NCBI RefSeq assembly: GCF_018860245.1
Contig: NZ_JAHKPD010000013.1
Coordinates: 1 to 64,000, forward strand
Direction: 5' to 3'
Length of the DNA: 64,000 nucleotides
Source of the DNA: Pseudotamlana agarivorans
GTDB taxonomy: Bacteria; Bacteroidota; Bacteroidia; Flavobacteriales; Flavobacteriaceae
In this document: one piece after another, positions 27,422 through 37,025 of the stretch
Layout of the letters: every line of letters starts with the position of its first letter
Numbering within the stretch: position 1 is the stretch's first letter
Position numbers and translations under genes: made by a program
Notes under the pieces: generated by a model
What the model saw: the letters and a program-made list of their open reading frames with translations, nothing else
Told to the model about the DNA's origin: nothing
The model's database searches: none

Positions 27422-29149
27422 ATGAAAAATAAAATAAAAAAATATATAATACTTCCTGTTATAGGCGCCTTTTTGCTTACAGGTTGTGATGAAGATTCAT
27501 TTCTAGATCAAACCAATCCCAATACGATAACAACAGATACTTTTTGGAATACTTCAAGTCAATTTCAAACGGGCCTGAACACTGTTTATGGAGCCTTACA
27601 GTTTCAGAATATTAGTGGTGGCGGGCTTGTTTATGAAATGATTATGGGAGATATTGGAGGTACAGAATCTTGGTACCGTCCGTTAACTTTCAGAAATTTA
27701 ACGTATAATGACGGTACCTATTATGTAACAGATAAATGGAACGAATTATACATAGGTATCTTTAGGGCCAATCAAGTAATCGAAAACTTAAAAACAACAC
27801 AAGTTACTTTTGAAGCTGGAGAAAGAGAAAGTATTGAAGCGCAAGCTCGTTTTTTAAGAGCATTCTTCTATTTCCAAGTGGTACACACTTATGGTGGTGC
27901 GGTAATACATACAACAGTCGCAAAAAATAAAGATGATTTTTCTAAACCTTTTAGTTCTATGGATGAGGTAACATCGACCATTATTATTCCAGATTTAGAG
28001 TATGCTGAGGTAAACCTACCACTATCTTGGAGTTCTAATAATTTAGGACGTGTTACAGTAGGGGCTGCTAAAAGTATGTTAGGAAAGGCTTATTTATTTG
28101 ATGAAAATTACGCTGAAGCAGCAAAATTATTTAAAGAGGTTATCGATTCTGGTGTGTATAGTCTGGTTCCTAATATTATGGACAACTTTACCGATGAAAA
28201 TGAACTTAATTCGGAATCTATTTTTGAAGTCGCATATAATGCAGAAGTAAATCCTGGAGCTAACGGTGCCATTGTAGATGATAATGTAAATGAAACAGGT
28301 GCAGAAGCAACCACTATGGCAACTGCAGTAGGACAATTAAATTATGGCGGATATAACACTTTATTATGTTCATATTATTTACATGAATTGTATACTAGTG
28401 ATGAAATAGATCCAACAAATTCAATAAACCAAGGAAATTTACACTCACAGCGTTTAACCGCTACCATTGTACCAATAAACGGAGAGAGTGAGTATTATTT
28501 ATTACCAATTGGTGAACGTGGAGGTTGGGCTTTTGGGCAAAGTGCTTACATTAAAAAGCATTCTAACTGGTACCATTTGAAGCAGGAAGATGCTAACAGT
28601 CGTTCCGGAATTAATTTCCGTCACATCCGTTTAGCCGATGTCTATTTAATGTACGCTGAGGCTGTTCTAGAAAGTACTGGTAATGTGTCTGAAGCCATTA
28701 AATATATCGATATGGTACGTGAGCGTGCAGCTGTAGTAACTTTAGACCAATACATGACGAACAACGGCGGATCGTTTCCTCAATTACATGTAAGTAAACA
28801 AGTGCATGGAGCTCATCCAATGGTAGCACCTAGTAAAGAATCTGTATTGACTCATATTCAACGTGTTGAACGACCTTTAGAATTGGCCTTCGAGGGACAC
28901 CGTTGGAAAGATTTAGTACGTTGGGGTATTGTAAAAGAAGTGTTTGATGAATTACGTGCAGATGAAGTTTGGAGAGAAAACAATCAAGATGTTTTAGAAA
29001 TATCAGGTGATGGTATAGCCCCATTGTTTATTAAGGAACGTGTACGACCAGATTTTAATTTATCTAGTGCCAATTACCAATCTGCAGCGCATGATTATTT
29101 ACCAATTCCTGTGCAAGAGCAACAGACTAACGATCAGTTAAACAACTAA
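27422..29149 (+). CDS. susD: SusD-like surface glycan-binding lipoprotein
   Basis: The 575-residue lipoprotein has a lipobox near LLTGC. The family order is visible: an N-terminal SusD-like region (FLDQTNPNTITTDTFW), TPR-type helices, and the C-terminal RagB/SusD domain with E-R-P-L-E-L-A-F-E-G-H-R-W-K-D-L-V-R-W. It caps the SusC barrel and binds the incoming glycan. The internal N-x-R-x-x-x-I-R-L-A-D-V-Y-L-M-Y-A-E motif is typical. It is co-transcribed with susC and the next gene. Confidence 0.95.
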   Translation: MKNKIKKYIILPVIGAFLLTGCDEDSFLDQTNPNTITTDTFWNTSSQFQTGLNTVYGALQFQNISGGGLVYEMIMGDIGGTESWYRPLTFRNLTYNDGTYYVTDKWNELYIGIFRANQVIENLKTTQVTFEAGERESIEAQARFLRAFFYFQVVHTYGGAVIHTTVAKNKDDFSKPFSSMDEVTSTIIIPDLEYAEVNLPLSWSSNNLGRVTVGAAKSMLGKAYLFDENYAEAAKLFKEVIDSGVYSLVPNIMDNFTDENELNSESIFEVAYNAEVNPGANGAIVDDNVNETGAEATTMATAVGQLNYGGYNTLLCSYYLHELYTSDEIDPTNSINQGNLHSQRLTATIVPINGESEYYLLPIGERGGWAFGQSAYIKKHSNWYHLKQEDANSRSGINFRHIRLADVYLMYAEAVLESTGNVSEAIKYIDMVRERAAVVTLDQYMTNNGGSFPQLHVSKQVHGAHPMVAPSKESVLTHIQRVERPLELAFEGHRWKDLVRWGIVKEVFDELRADEVWRENNQDVLEISGDGIAPLFIKERVRPDFNLSSANYQSAAHDYLPIPVQEQQTNDQLNN

Positions 29150-29160
29150 AAAAAAGACCA

Positions 29161-30726
29161 ATGAATACATATAAAAACATAGTTAAATATCTGTGTATAG
29201 CCGCCTTAACGTTTACGGCGTGTAGCGATGACAATGATTTGCAACTTGTAGAACCTAGTCATCGAGTAATCTATACGAGTCAGATGGATTTTGAAAATCA
29301 AATTGAAGTAGGGAACTACATCACTTTCGGAGATGTGTCTCCAGGGGTAACCGCTAGAACATGGAGCTTTCCTGAAAATGTAACCAGTGTTGAAGGCAAT
29401 CAGTCAAGTGATGGTGTCGTTAAGGCTTACTTCAATACACCTGGGGACTATGATGTAAAATTACACCAAGTCTTTAAAGGTGATGCTTATGTTGACGACC
29501 AATTAAGGGGTAAGGAATTAGATACAACCATTGCGGTTCGTGTTTTGGGTCCTGTTAAATTATCGGTTTCAGCGCAGTATATTAACCCAGATGGTACGTT
29601 AGGGGCTGATTTAAATTTAGCTGATAACGCCCAAAATGAATTACAAGCAGGGCGTTCTATTAGATATTCTTATGCGGTAGCAGGAGAACCTGCCAATTCG
29701 ACTTGGACTTTTGAAGGAGGTAAGCCAGGTACGATTGATAACACAGAAATCGTTGATGTGAAATATAGTAGAATGGGGACCTATGGGGTGGAGTTATTAG
29801 CTGGACGTGATCGCCCTTTTGGTGAAGATATGATAGCTTTTGAAAATTTAGTTACCGTTATCGCTTCTACAGATCCAGTGACTTTAGATGCGGCTTATAA
29901 TCGTGATAGTTCAGGAGGTGTATTAAATGTAGAATTTAGTAGAGAAATTGATGCAGCAACTTTAAATGCTTCAGCTTTTACTGTGACAGCAACCAATGGT
30001 GGCACTGTTTATACGTCTACAATAGCTTCTGCTAGTGTAGATTCAAATGAAGGTAACATTGTTATTTTAGAATTAGCAGGTGTTGTTTACAATGATGATC
30101 TAGTGACTATAACTTATACACCAGGTACTTTAAAAACATTAGATCAAGTGGCTGTAGGTCAGATTACAGATGCGCCAATGGTATTTGTTGGTGATAATTT
30201 CTTCGATAATGGTACCTATGATTTCGGATTTGAAAACTCTATGGATAGTAATTGGGCCTACCAATGGTGGGGAGCACCATGGGATGATTATACCTTTAGT
30301 GTTTCTTCAACGCAAGCTTATGAAGGAGACTATAGTGGTTATGTAGTTGTTAACCCAGGAGGAGGAATGATTGTAGGTCAGGTAGATGATGCTGGTAATG
30401 CAGCTACTTTTCAAGTTGTTGCAGGACAATCTTACGAATTAGGTGTTTGGATTTATGTGGAATCTTTAGGACAAATTTTACCAGGAGTGAATCCGCCAGA
30501 TGTACGTTTTTTTTGGGCTCCAGCTACTAATTGGGGGGTTTCAGGTAATCCAACCTTTGATACGGCTTACCCTGTTGGAGAGTGGGTGTACAGTTCTCAA
30601 ATTGTAACCTTTGCTGAATCAGGACCAACAACGATTAGCATTCGAGCAGATAACCAAAACAATCCAGAAGCACTTAAGTTTTACATGGATAATTTAACGC
30701 TATTAGAAGCGAATTTAAGACCTTAA
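29161..30726 (+). CDS. PKD-type surface glycan-binding lipoprotein
   Basis: The 521-residue lipoprotein (lipobox TFTAC) has no catalytic domain I recognise. PKD-like beta-sandwich domains occupy about residues 30-235 (for example T-W-S-F-P-E-N-V and T-W-T-F-E-G-G-K-P-G). A Big/SwmB-like domain lies near 238-340. A C-terminal jelly roll (about 350-515) resembles CBM4/CBM9-type carbohydrate-binding modules, with many exposed aromatics (NWAYQWWGAPWDDY). It is immediately downstream of susD and followed by a terminator, the usual place for a third surface glycan-binding protein. The exact ligand is inferred from context. Confidence 0.8.
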   Translation: MNTYKNIVKYLCIAALTFTACSDDNDLQLVEPSHRVIYTSQMDFENQIEVGNYITFGDVSPGVTARTWSFPENVTSVEGNQSSDGVVKAYFNTPGDYDVKLHQVFKGDAYVDDQLRGKELDTTIAVRVLGPVKLSVSAQYINPDGTLGADLNLADNAQNELQAGRSIRYSYAVAGEPANSTWTFEGGKPGTIDNTEIVDVKYSRMGTYGVELLAGRDRPFGEDMIAFENLVTVIASTDPVTLDAAYNRDSSGGVLNVEFSREIDAATLNASAFTVTATNGGTVYTSTIASASVDSNEGNIVILELAGVVYNDDLVTITYTPGTLKTLDQVAVGQITDAPMVFVGDNFFDNGTYDFGFENSMDSNWAYQWWGAPWDDYTFSVSSTQAYEGDYSGYVVVNPGGGMIVGQVDDAGNAATFQVVAGQSYELGVWIYVESLGQILPGVNPPDVRFFWAPATNWGVSGNPTFDTAYPVGEWVYSSQIVTFAESGPTTISIRADNQNNPEALKFYMDNLTLLEANLRP

Positions 30727-30757
30727 TTTAGTTTAGTTTATTAAGACGGTTTGTTTT

Positions 30758-30791
30758 AAAACCCCATATGATGTCAAATCTTTGGGGTTTT
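30758..30791 (+). terminator. Intrinsic terminator after the SusCD operon
   Basis: A GC-core stem (AAAACCCCA at 30758-30766 with TGGGGTTTT at 30783-30791) is followed by further T residues. It separates the susC-susD-PKD transcript from the GH16 gene. Confidence 0.85.
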
Positions 30792-30874
30792 TTTACAATC
30801 TATTTTAAGCTGAAACTGCTCTTTTGAACAATATATTCAGTTGATTAACTGAGTTTTATAAAAAATAGTATATA

Positions 30875-31882
30875 ATGAAAAATCTAAAAATTAATAGCAT
30901 GAAGTACACCAGATTAAGAGTTGGTATGAAATTAATACCACTATGTTTTTTAGTGTTTGTAATGACTTCAATATCAGGATGTGATTCAGATTCAAATTCT
31001 GATGATGATATGGGAGTTGAAACTCCAGAGACTCCTGAAAACCCTGAAACTCCCGAAAACCCGGAGCCACCTGAAGTAGAAAATGACCTGCCTTTTTTAC
31101 CAGACCCTGGAGCGGGGAAATCTTGGACGATTCAGCCAAAAGTCTCTAATGAGTTTGACTTTGAAGGCGGGAAGGACGCTCCAGAATTCGCCAACGATTG
31201 GCAAGATGTATTTTTCAATGGTTGGACAGGTCCTGGCATAACACGTTACACGCCAGAACAATCTAAAATTGAAAACGGCGAACTTATTTATCAAGCTAAT
31301 GTGGTGGGGAACACCATTCAAACAGGTTGTGTGACTTCTAAAGAAAAAGCGGTGTACCCTTTGTATATGGAGGTTAAAGTAAAACTGAGTAACTCCGTGT
31401 TATCTTCTGCCGTTTGGATGCTAAGTGAGGATTCTACACAGGAAATTGATAACCTCGAAGCTTTTGGAGAAAAGGAGAATGAGTATTTCTCTAAACGATT
31501 GCACCTAAGCCATCACGTGTTTATTCGTGAACCTTTTCAAGATTATCAACCGCTAGGCCAAGAAACCTGGTATACTGATGGTAAAGGCACACAATGGGGA
31601 GACGATTATCATAATTATGGGGTGCTTTGGTTAGATCCTTGGACTTTAAAATACTATGTTGACGGAGAACTGGTTCGTGAAACACCTGTAGATGAAATTG
31701 ACCCTGAAGGTTATACCGGTGGTACAGGTTTAGTAAAACCTATGCACATGATTATTTCAGCGGCGGCTCAATCTTGGAGAGAAGGTAATAGCGGTATTGA
31801 TTTCTTAACCGATCCATCGGTAACAAAAACCGAGCGTACTATTATGCGGGTCGATTGGATTCGTGTTTATAAACCAGAATAA
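30875..31882 (+). CDS. GH16 beta-agarase lipoprotein
   Basis: The 335-residue lipoprotein has a lipobox near ISGC36 and a Pro/Glu-rich linker of PE(T/N)PENPE repeats (about 49-70). A GH16 domain follows with the motif Q-E190-I-D192-N-L-E195. The segments F-N-G-W-T-G-P-G, H-L-S-H-H-V-F-I-R and D-W-I-R-V-Y-K-P match characterised beta-agarases of the AgaA/AgaB type. It should cut beta-1,4 linkages of agarose at the cell surface. An alternative start at 30899 would shorten the n-region by eight residues, and both give a signal peptide. It is the first gene after the SusCD terminator. Confidence 0.87.
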   Translation: MKNLKINSMKYTRLRVGMKLIPLCFLVFVMTSISGCDSDSNSDDDMGVETPETPENPETPENPEPPEVENDLPFLPDPGAGKSWTIQPKVSNEFDFEGGKDAPEFANDWQDVFFNGWTGPGITRYTPEQSKIENGELIYQANVVGNTIQTGCVTSKEKAVYPLYMEVKVKLSNSVLSSAVWMLSEDSTQEIDNLEAFGEKENEYFSKRLHLSHHVFIREPFQDYQPLGQETWYTDGKGTQWGDDYHNYGVLWLDPWTLKYYVDGELVRETPVDEIDPEGYTGGTGLVKPMHMIISAAAQSWREGNSGIDFLTDPSVTKTERTIMRVDWIRVYKPE

Positions 31883-31894
31883 TTCAACACTTGT

Positions 31895-34800
31895 ATGTTT
31901 AACAAAAATCAATTTTGCAATACATTTAAAACCATGCTAATAGTCCTTATTAGCATTGTTTTTATACAATCCTGTCAGGAGCAAAATACAGAAGCGCGTG
32001 TTTTGCTATTAAGTGACTCACATGTGGTTACAGATTTAAAACCGCTTAATTTTTCTTCGGAAATAAAAGGAAGCAGGGTAAAAAAGGTGATTTTCGATTT
32101 AGAAAATAAAAACACCTACGGAAGCATCAGTTTATTGGCTAACAATCAATTACTGGCTGATAATTTAAATATCCCTAAGCAAGGTCCTCAAAAGATAGCC
32201 GTGCTGGTTAATTTTAAAGCCTTAGGAGCGTTAGATTTTAAAGTGGCTGTTCGTGATGCCGAAATTACTCTAAATACGATCACCCTTCAAGATGTAGAAG
32301 CTTTATCGGTACCTCATTTTGAAGATATTAGCGTTAAAGCGGGATTAGATAAGGTAAATTCTATTAAGTACGGTGGGCCTACCATCGCAGATATCAATCA
32401 GGATGGTTATTATGATTTCATAGTAAACAATCATAACATAGAATCCAGTAAATTATATTGGAATAATGGCGATGGTACGGTCGCAAAACACAGTCAGGAT
32501 CTCGCAAGATGGTACATGCATGATTTGCACGGTACGGCCTTGGGCGATTACGACAACGATGGTGATTTAGATTTGGTAGTTACCCAAGGTGGTGGTAATG
32601 GTGCCAATCCTTCCAAAGCCAATTTCTATAAAAATGACGATTCAAAATTTATAAGATATACTGGTGATGTGGGCATCAATCGTGGTGGTAGAGGTCGCGG
32701 AGCCCGTTGGGGTGATTTCGATTTAGATGGTGATTTAGATCTCATGCTGGTCAACGAAGAAGGCTTAAAAAAAGAGAAACCTCAACATTTCTTTTATGAA
32801 AATTTAGGTGATGGCACTTTTCAGTTTAAAACCGTTCCCGGAATTCAAGATGTACACCCTTCAAGAGCCTTGGTAACCGATATTAATGGCGATCAAATTG
32901 ATGATATCATTCTTTACGGGCCTTTATCTATTTGGCAAGGGCATGGTGATTTTACTTTTACCAATGTAACAGATAAAATGCTTAAAGATCTCCCTGAATA
33001 TATGCAGGTCATGGCCATAGCCGATGTTGATATTGATAATGATGGCGATTTGGATTTATACCTAGCTAGAGGAAAGGCTTTTGAAGGCGGAAAAGGGGAG
33101 GCACCAATGCTTGATAGTGATCCTAATAATAAAAAAATAGCCGTAAAATCTAGAGGCTTTGAAGGGGTTGATACCTTTGAGTTTATTGGTGAAGATACCA
33201 TTAAACTGCAGGAATATTATTACTTAGCTCAAGGCGCTTACCGCGGAAAAACCTATCCTATTTTCTTAGGAAAAAATAAAGAAAAACATTTGGTGGCTTC
33301 GGGGGAAGATTTTCAGTTTGAAGCTGATAATGCGCAAGGATGGCCTGAAGATATTTCAGAAAACGGACTCTATATTGGAGCTATTGGAAAAAATCGCTGG
33401 AAAGCCGTATTGGTTCGAGATAATGATTTGTTTTGGTCCTATAAATTCAGTTTATCAGGTGTCACCGAGGTGTTTCCTGAATTTGTGCCCTTAAATAGAA
33501 ACGAACAAGATGTATTGTTGAAAAACGATAACGGTGTGTTTGTTGATGCTTCTGAAGCTTGGAATATTCCAAAAGGTGGTAATGCGTTAGGGGTTACTGT
33601 TGGCGATTTTAACAATGACAGTCATCAAGATATTTTTGTATACCGCTGGGGTTTTATTGATTCTAGAACTTCAGATTATATGTTGCTAAACACAGGTAAC
33701 GGGCATTTTGAAACCTTAACCATGCACGGGGCTAATGATGTTGACGGACCCGGGAATGGTGATATGGGGCAGGCTTTTGATTTTGATAACGACGGGGATC
33801 TCGATTTGCTTAATGGTAGTGAGGGCGGACAATGGTATTTGTATGCAAACAACGCCTCAAGTCAAGGGAATTTCCTAACGGTGCGTGTAGGATATGCGCC
33901 TAAATCTCATGTAGATGCTATCTCGGCTGAGGTTTTTGTTAAAACCGAAAATCAAACCTATAGAAAGCGTGTAGGATCTGCCGGTGAAGTGTTTTCTCAA
34001 AGTTTGATGCATATGCTGCATTTTGGTTTAGGTGATACAAAAACAGTTCAAGAGGTTGTGGTGCGTTGGAGAAATGGGGAGCAGGTGGTGTTTAAAAATA
34101 AATTAACCAATAGGCTTTTAGATACCAATAAGCTTGATCCAGAATCTATGCGTTTAACTTCCGATGTTAAAACCATAAGAGCCAAGTCTTCCATAGCGCT
34201 TTCAATTGAAACGCAACCAAAAAATGCTAATAAAAACGTGACCTGGGAATCTAGTGATAGCCATATTTTAAAGGTTGATAAAGACGGTGTTGTATCCGCA
34301 GTCGGTAAACCAGGCGAAAAAGCACGTATTACAGCGTCTAGTCAGGCTAATGGTGTGTTGGTTTCTAAAGAAATTGAAATCGTTGATTGGCATGCAATTC
34401 CTATAGAAACGGTTCAAATCGTAGAAGATGCCATGTCATTGTTTGAAAGCGACAGCATCACTTTGCAGGTGAAACAATCGCCTCGCCTTGCTGATGATAC
34501 AGCACTGTTATGGCGTAGCAGTCAACCGCAGGTGGCTCAGGTCAATAAAAATGGAGTAGTTAAGGCTTTAAAGGCTGGAAAAACCACCATTACTGTTGTG
34601 TCAGAGTCTAACCCTAAGGCTTCAGACCAGTTGGTTTTAGAGGTAAAGGCTTTTATAATGCCATCTATTACAATTTTGAATAAAAACAAATTCAAAACTT
34701 TAAAAGTAGGCGAGAACTTGAGCGTTTCTGCAGCCTATCAAGCGGGGTCTGGTAATAAAGTGATTAGTGCAGATGAAGGTGGTGTGCGCATTTGGATACG

Positions 34801-35023
34801 TCATTTTAAAAACGAATGGATTCCTATAAAAGATGCCATTTTGGTAGATGAAACCGCACTTTACAAAACCTCAGGAACAATTAAGAAAACATTTTCTCTA
34901 AAAGGCTATACGCCAACTAAAGACTTACCTGAAGGTCAGTTCTATATGATAAGAGCATCCTTTACTACTAGTGATGGTGTCACCTATGATGATAACTTGT
35001 ATCCTTTAGATATTGTTGAATAA
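31895..35023 (+). CDS. Large FG-GAP/UnbV-ASPIC lipoprotein with Big_2-like domains
   Basis: The 1042-residue lipoprotein (lipobox near IQSC) contains repeated FG-GAP/VCBS calcium-binding motifs (D-x-D-x-D-G-D-L-D) between about residues 160 and 640, forming a beta-propeller. An UnbV/ASPIC module follows (about 665-750; R-V-G-S-A-G-E-V-F-S-Q and H-F-G-L-G). Two Big_2-like immunoglobulin domains lie at about 760-930, and a C-terminal beta domain ends the protein. No known catalytic motif is visible. It begins 12 bases after the GH16 gene and precedes the FAD oxidoreductase by 40 bases. It may bind polysaccharide or hold the next proteins at the surface. Confidence 0.75.
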   Translation: MFNKNQFCNTFKTMLIVLISIVFIQSCQEQNTEARVLLLSDSHVVTDLKPLNFSSEIKGSRVKKVIFDLENKNTYGSISLLANNQLLADNLNIPKQGPQKIAVLVNFKALGALDFKVAVRDAEITLNTITLQDVEALSVPHFEDISVKAGLDKVNSIKYGGPTIADINQDGYYDFIVNNHNIESSKLYWNNGDGTVAKHSQDLARWYMHDLHGTALGDYDNDGDLDLVVTQGGGNGANPSKANFYKNDDSKFIRYTGDVGINRGGRGRGARWGDFDLDGDLDLMLVNEEGLKKEKPQHFFYENLGDGTFQFKTVPGIQDVHPSRALVTDINGDQIDDIILYGPLSIWQGHGDFTFTNVTDKMLKDLPEYMQVMAIADVDIDNDGDLDLYLARGKAFEGGKGEAPMLDSDPNNKKIAVKSRGFEGVDTFEFIGEDTIKLQEYYYLAQGAYRGKTYPIFLGKNKEKHLVASGEDFQFEADNAQGWPEDISENGLYIGAIGKNRWKAVLVRDNDLFWSYKFSLSGVTEVFPEFVPLNRNEQDVLLKNDNGVFVDASEAWNIPKGGNALGVTVGDFNNDSHQDIFVYRWGFIDSRTSDYMLLNTGNGHFETLTMHGANDVDGPGNGDMGQAFDFDNDGDLDLLNGSEGGQWYLYANNASSQGNFLTVRVGYAPKSHVDAISAEVFVKTENQTYRKRVGSAGEVFSQSLMHMLHFGLGDTKTVQEVVVRWRNGEQVVFKNKLTNRLLDTNKLDPESMRLTSDVKTIRAKSSIALSIETQPKNANKNVTWESSDSHILKVDKDGVVSAVGKPGEKARITASSQANGVLVSKEIEIVDWHAIPIETVQIVEDAMSLFESDSITLQVKQSPRLADDTALLWRSSQPQVAQVNKNGVVKALKAGKTTITVVSESNPKASDQLVLEVKAFIMPSITILNKNKFKTLKVGENLSVSAAYQAGSGNKVISADEGGVRIWIRHFKNEWIPIKDAILVDETALYKTSGTIKKTFSLKGYTPTKDLPEGQFYMIRASFTTSDGVTYDDNLYPLDIVE

Positions 35024-35063
35024 GGTTTGGTGAGAAATCCAAATAATTAAAAATAATATAGTC

Positions 35064-37025
35064 ATGAAACGAAGAAATTTTTTTAAAAACACTGTAAAAG
35101 GTGCTTTGGGGGCGACATTAATTCCAATGACTAATTTGTCTTGTTCATCTTCAAGTACCGCTAGTGTCCTACCTAATTCTGAACAAGAGAAACCCTATGG
35201 CAACACCAATCCTGAACAATGGCATCAAATGGGCACGGGTAAAAAACGGCGTCCTAATCGAGCAACAACGCTCACCTACGATGTTGCAGTAATAGGTGGT
35301 GGGGCAGCGGGTATGTGCGCTGCTGTTGCAGCTGCGCGTAATGGTATGCAGGTGGTTCTTATACAAGACCGACCTGTTTTGGGAGGTAATTCGTCTAGTG
35401 AAATCAGAGTGCATTTAAATGGGGTTAATCAATTAAAAGATGGTTTGCCAGAACGTGAAACAGGGATTATAGAAGAAATGTTATTGCATAACCGTTTTCA
35501 TAATCCGCAAGACGCTTACCCGGTTTGGGATCATGTGCTTTTTGATTTTATTACGCGTGAAACCAATATTGACTTGAAGTTAAACACCTCGGCCATGCGC
35601 GCCATTATGAATGGTGATACTATAGAAGCAGCTTACTGTTGGCAAATGACTACCGAAACTGAATTTACCATTAAGGCCAAACAATTTATCGATTGTTCTG
35701 GAGATGGTTTATTAGCAGCTACTGCTGGGGCTTTATACAGAACAGGCCGGGAAGCAGCATCAGAATTTAATGAGAAGTTTGCGCCAAAAGAAGCCGATGG
35801 TTGGCAAATGGGATCTACCGTGTTATTGGGGGCTAAAGATATGGGGCGCCCAATGCCCTTTGAACCGCCACATTTTACTATTAAATATGATGCTGAAAAA
35901 TCGCATAAGGGGCGTAATTTAATCCCTTTTGAATTAGGCTTTTGGTGGGTTGAAATGGGAAGTGATGATGATATTATTGGGGAATATGAAGACATAAAAG
36001 AAACACTTATGGGCCATGCCTATGGTGTTTGGGATTATTTGAAAAACTCAGGAAAATTTCCTGAAACCGAAAATTATGCTTTAGACTGGGTGTCTTCTTT
36101 ACCCGGAAAGCGTGAAAGTCGCCGTTTTATAGGGGATTATATTTTAAGTGAGCCCGATTTGCTGTCTAATAAACAGTTTCCTGATGCGGTGGCTTTTGGT
36201 GGATGGTCTTTAGATGAACACAACCCTGGAGGTATTGAGAATTTAAGTGAACCGCCAAGTTATTTTCATGAAGATTTTGAGGAACCTTACCAGATTCCGT
36301 TTCGTAGTTTGTATTCTAAAAATGTTTCCAACTTACTTTTTGCAGGTAGAAATATCAGCCAGACGCACATGGCTTTGTCTTCGTCACGTATTATGGCAAC
36401 CTGTGCCTTAGAAGGGCAAGCTGTTGGAACTGCAACTGCCCTGTGTGTGAAACACAATGTTCTACCTCGAACTTTAGGTGAAAATTATATTAATGATTTA
36501 CAAGAACAGCTTTTACGAGATGATGCTTTTATTCCTAATCGACCAGCAGTCGATAATACAGATATAGCTAAACAAGCACAACTTATTTTTGCTTCGAGTA
36601 CATCGTCTGGAGCAGCAAATTTATTGACCGATGGTTGGTCAAGAGATTATAATAACACTGTTCATCACTGGGAATCGGAGGGCTTACCAGCTAAAGTGCA
36701 AATGGAATGGAATGAGAACGTGAAAATTTCTAAAATTGAAATAAAATGTGATACCAATGTTAAGCGAAATATCATGCTACGTCGTGATAGTTTAGAAAAT
36801 GATTTTTATACCACTGGCATTCCTAAAGAATTGTTGAAGGCTTTAGATGTAGAAGTACGTGTTAAAGGGACTTGGCAGAAGGTTGGTAGTTTGGACAAAA
36901 ACCGAACACGATTAATTAAATTTGATTTTGACCCTGTACAAGCTACAGCTATTCGATTAAATTTGAAGGAAACTTACGGTGCTGAAAACGTGAAATTATT
37001 TGAGCTGAGGTGCTATGCTAGCTAG
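35064..37025 (+). CDS. Exported FAD-dependent oxidoreductase with a Tat-like signal
   Basis: The 653-residue protein opens with a twin-arginine motif (MKRRNFFKNT) and a hydrophobic core ending at a possible lipobox (TNLSC), so it may be exported folded with its cofactor. The FAD_oxidored domain begins near residue 74 with V-A-V-I-G-G-G-A-A-G-M and continues with V-L-I-Q-D-R-P-V-L-G-G-N-S-S-S-E. A late F-A-G-R-N-I-S-Q-T-H motif belongs to the same family. Residues about 510-650 form a separate beta domain resembling F5/8 (discoidin) modules. Members are common in polysaccharide loci but mostly have no known substrate. It overlaps the following gene by 11 bases. Confidence 0.8.
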   Translation: MKRRNFFKNTVKGALGATLIPMTNLSCSSSSTASVLPNSEQEKPYGNTNPEQWHQMGTGKKRRPNRATTLTYDVAVIGGGAAGMCAAVAAARNGMQVVLIQDRPVLGGNSSSEIRVHLNGVNQLKDGLPERETGIIEEMLLHNRFHNPQDAYPVWDHVLFDFITRETNIDLKLNTSAMRAIMNGDTIEAAYCWQMTTETEFTIKAKQFIDCSGDGLLAATAGALYRTGREAASEFNEKFAPKEADGWQMGSTVLLGAKDMGRPMPFEPPHFTIKYDAEKSHKGRNLIPFELGFWWVEMGSDDDIIGEYEDIKETLMGHAYGVWDYLKNSGKFPETENYALDWVSSLPGKRESRRFIGDYILSEPDLLSNKQFPDAVAFGGWSLDEHNPGGIENLSEPPSYFHEDFEEPYQIPFRSLYSKNVSNLLFAGRNISQTHMALSSSRIMATCALEGQAVGTATALCVKHNVLPRTLGENYINDLQEQLLRDDAFIPNRPAVDNTDIAKQAQLIFASSTSSGAANLLTDGWSRDYNNTVHHWESEGLPAKVQMEWNENVKISKIEIKCDTNVKRNIMLRRDSLENDFYTTGIPKELLKALDVEVRVKGTWQKVGSLDKNRTRLIKFDFDPVQATAIRLNLKETYGAENVKLFELRCYAS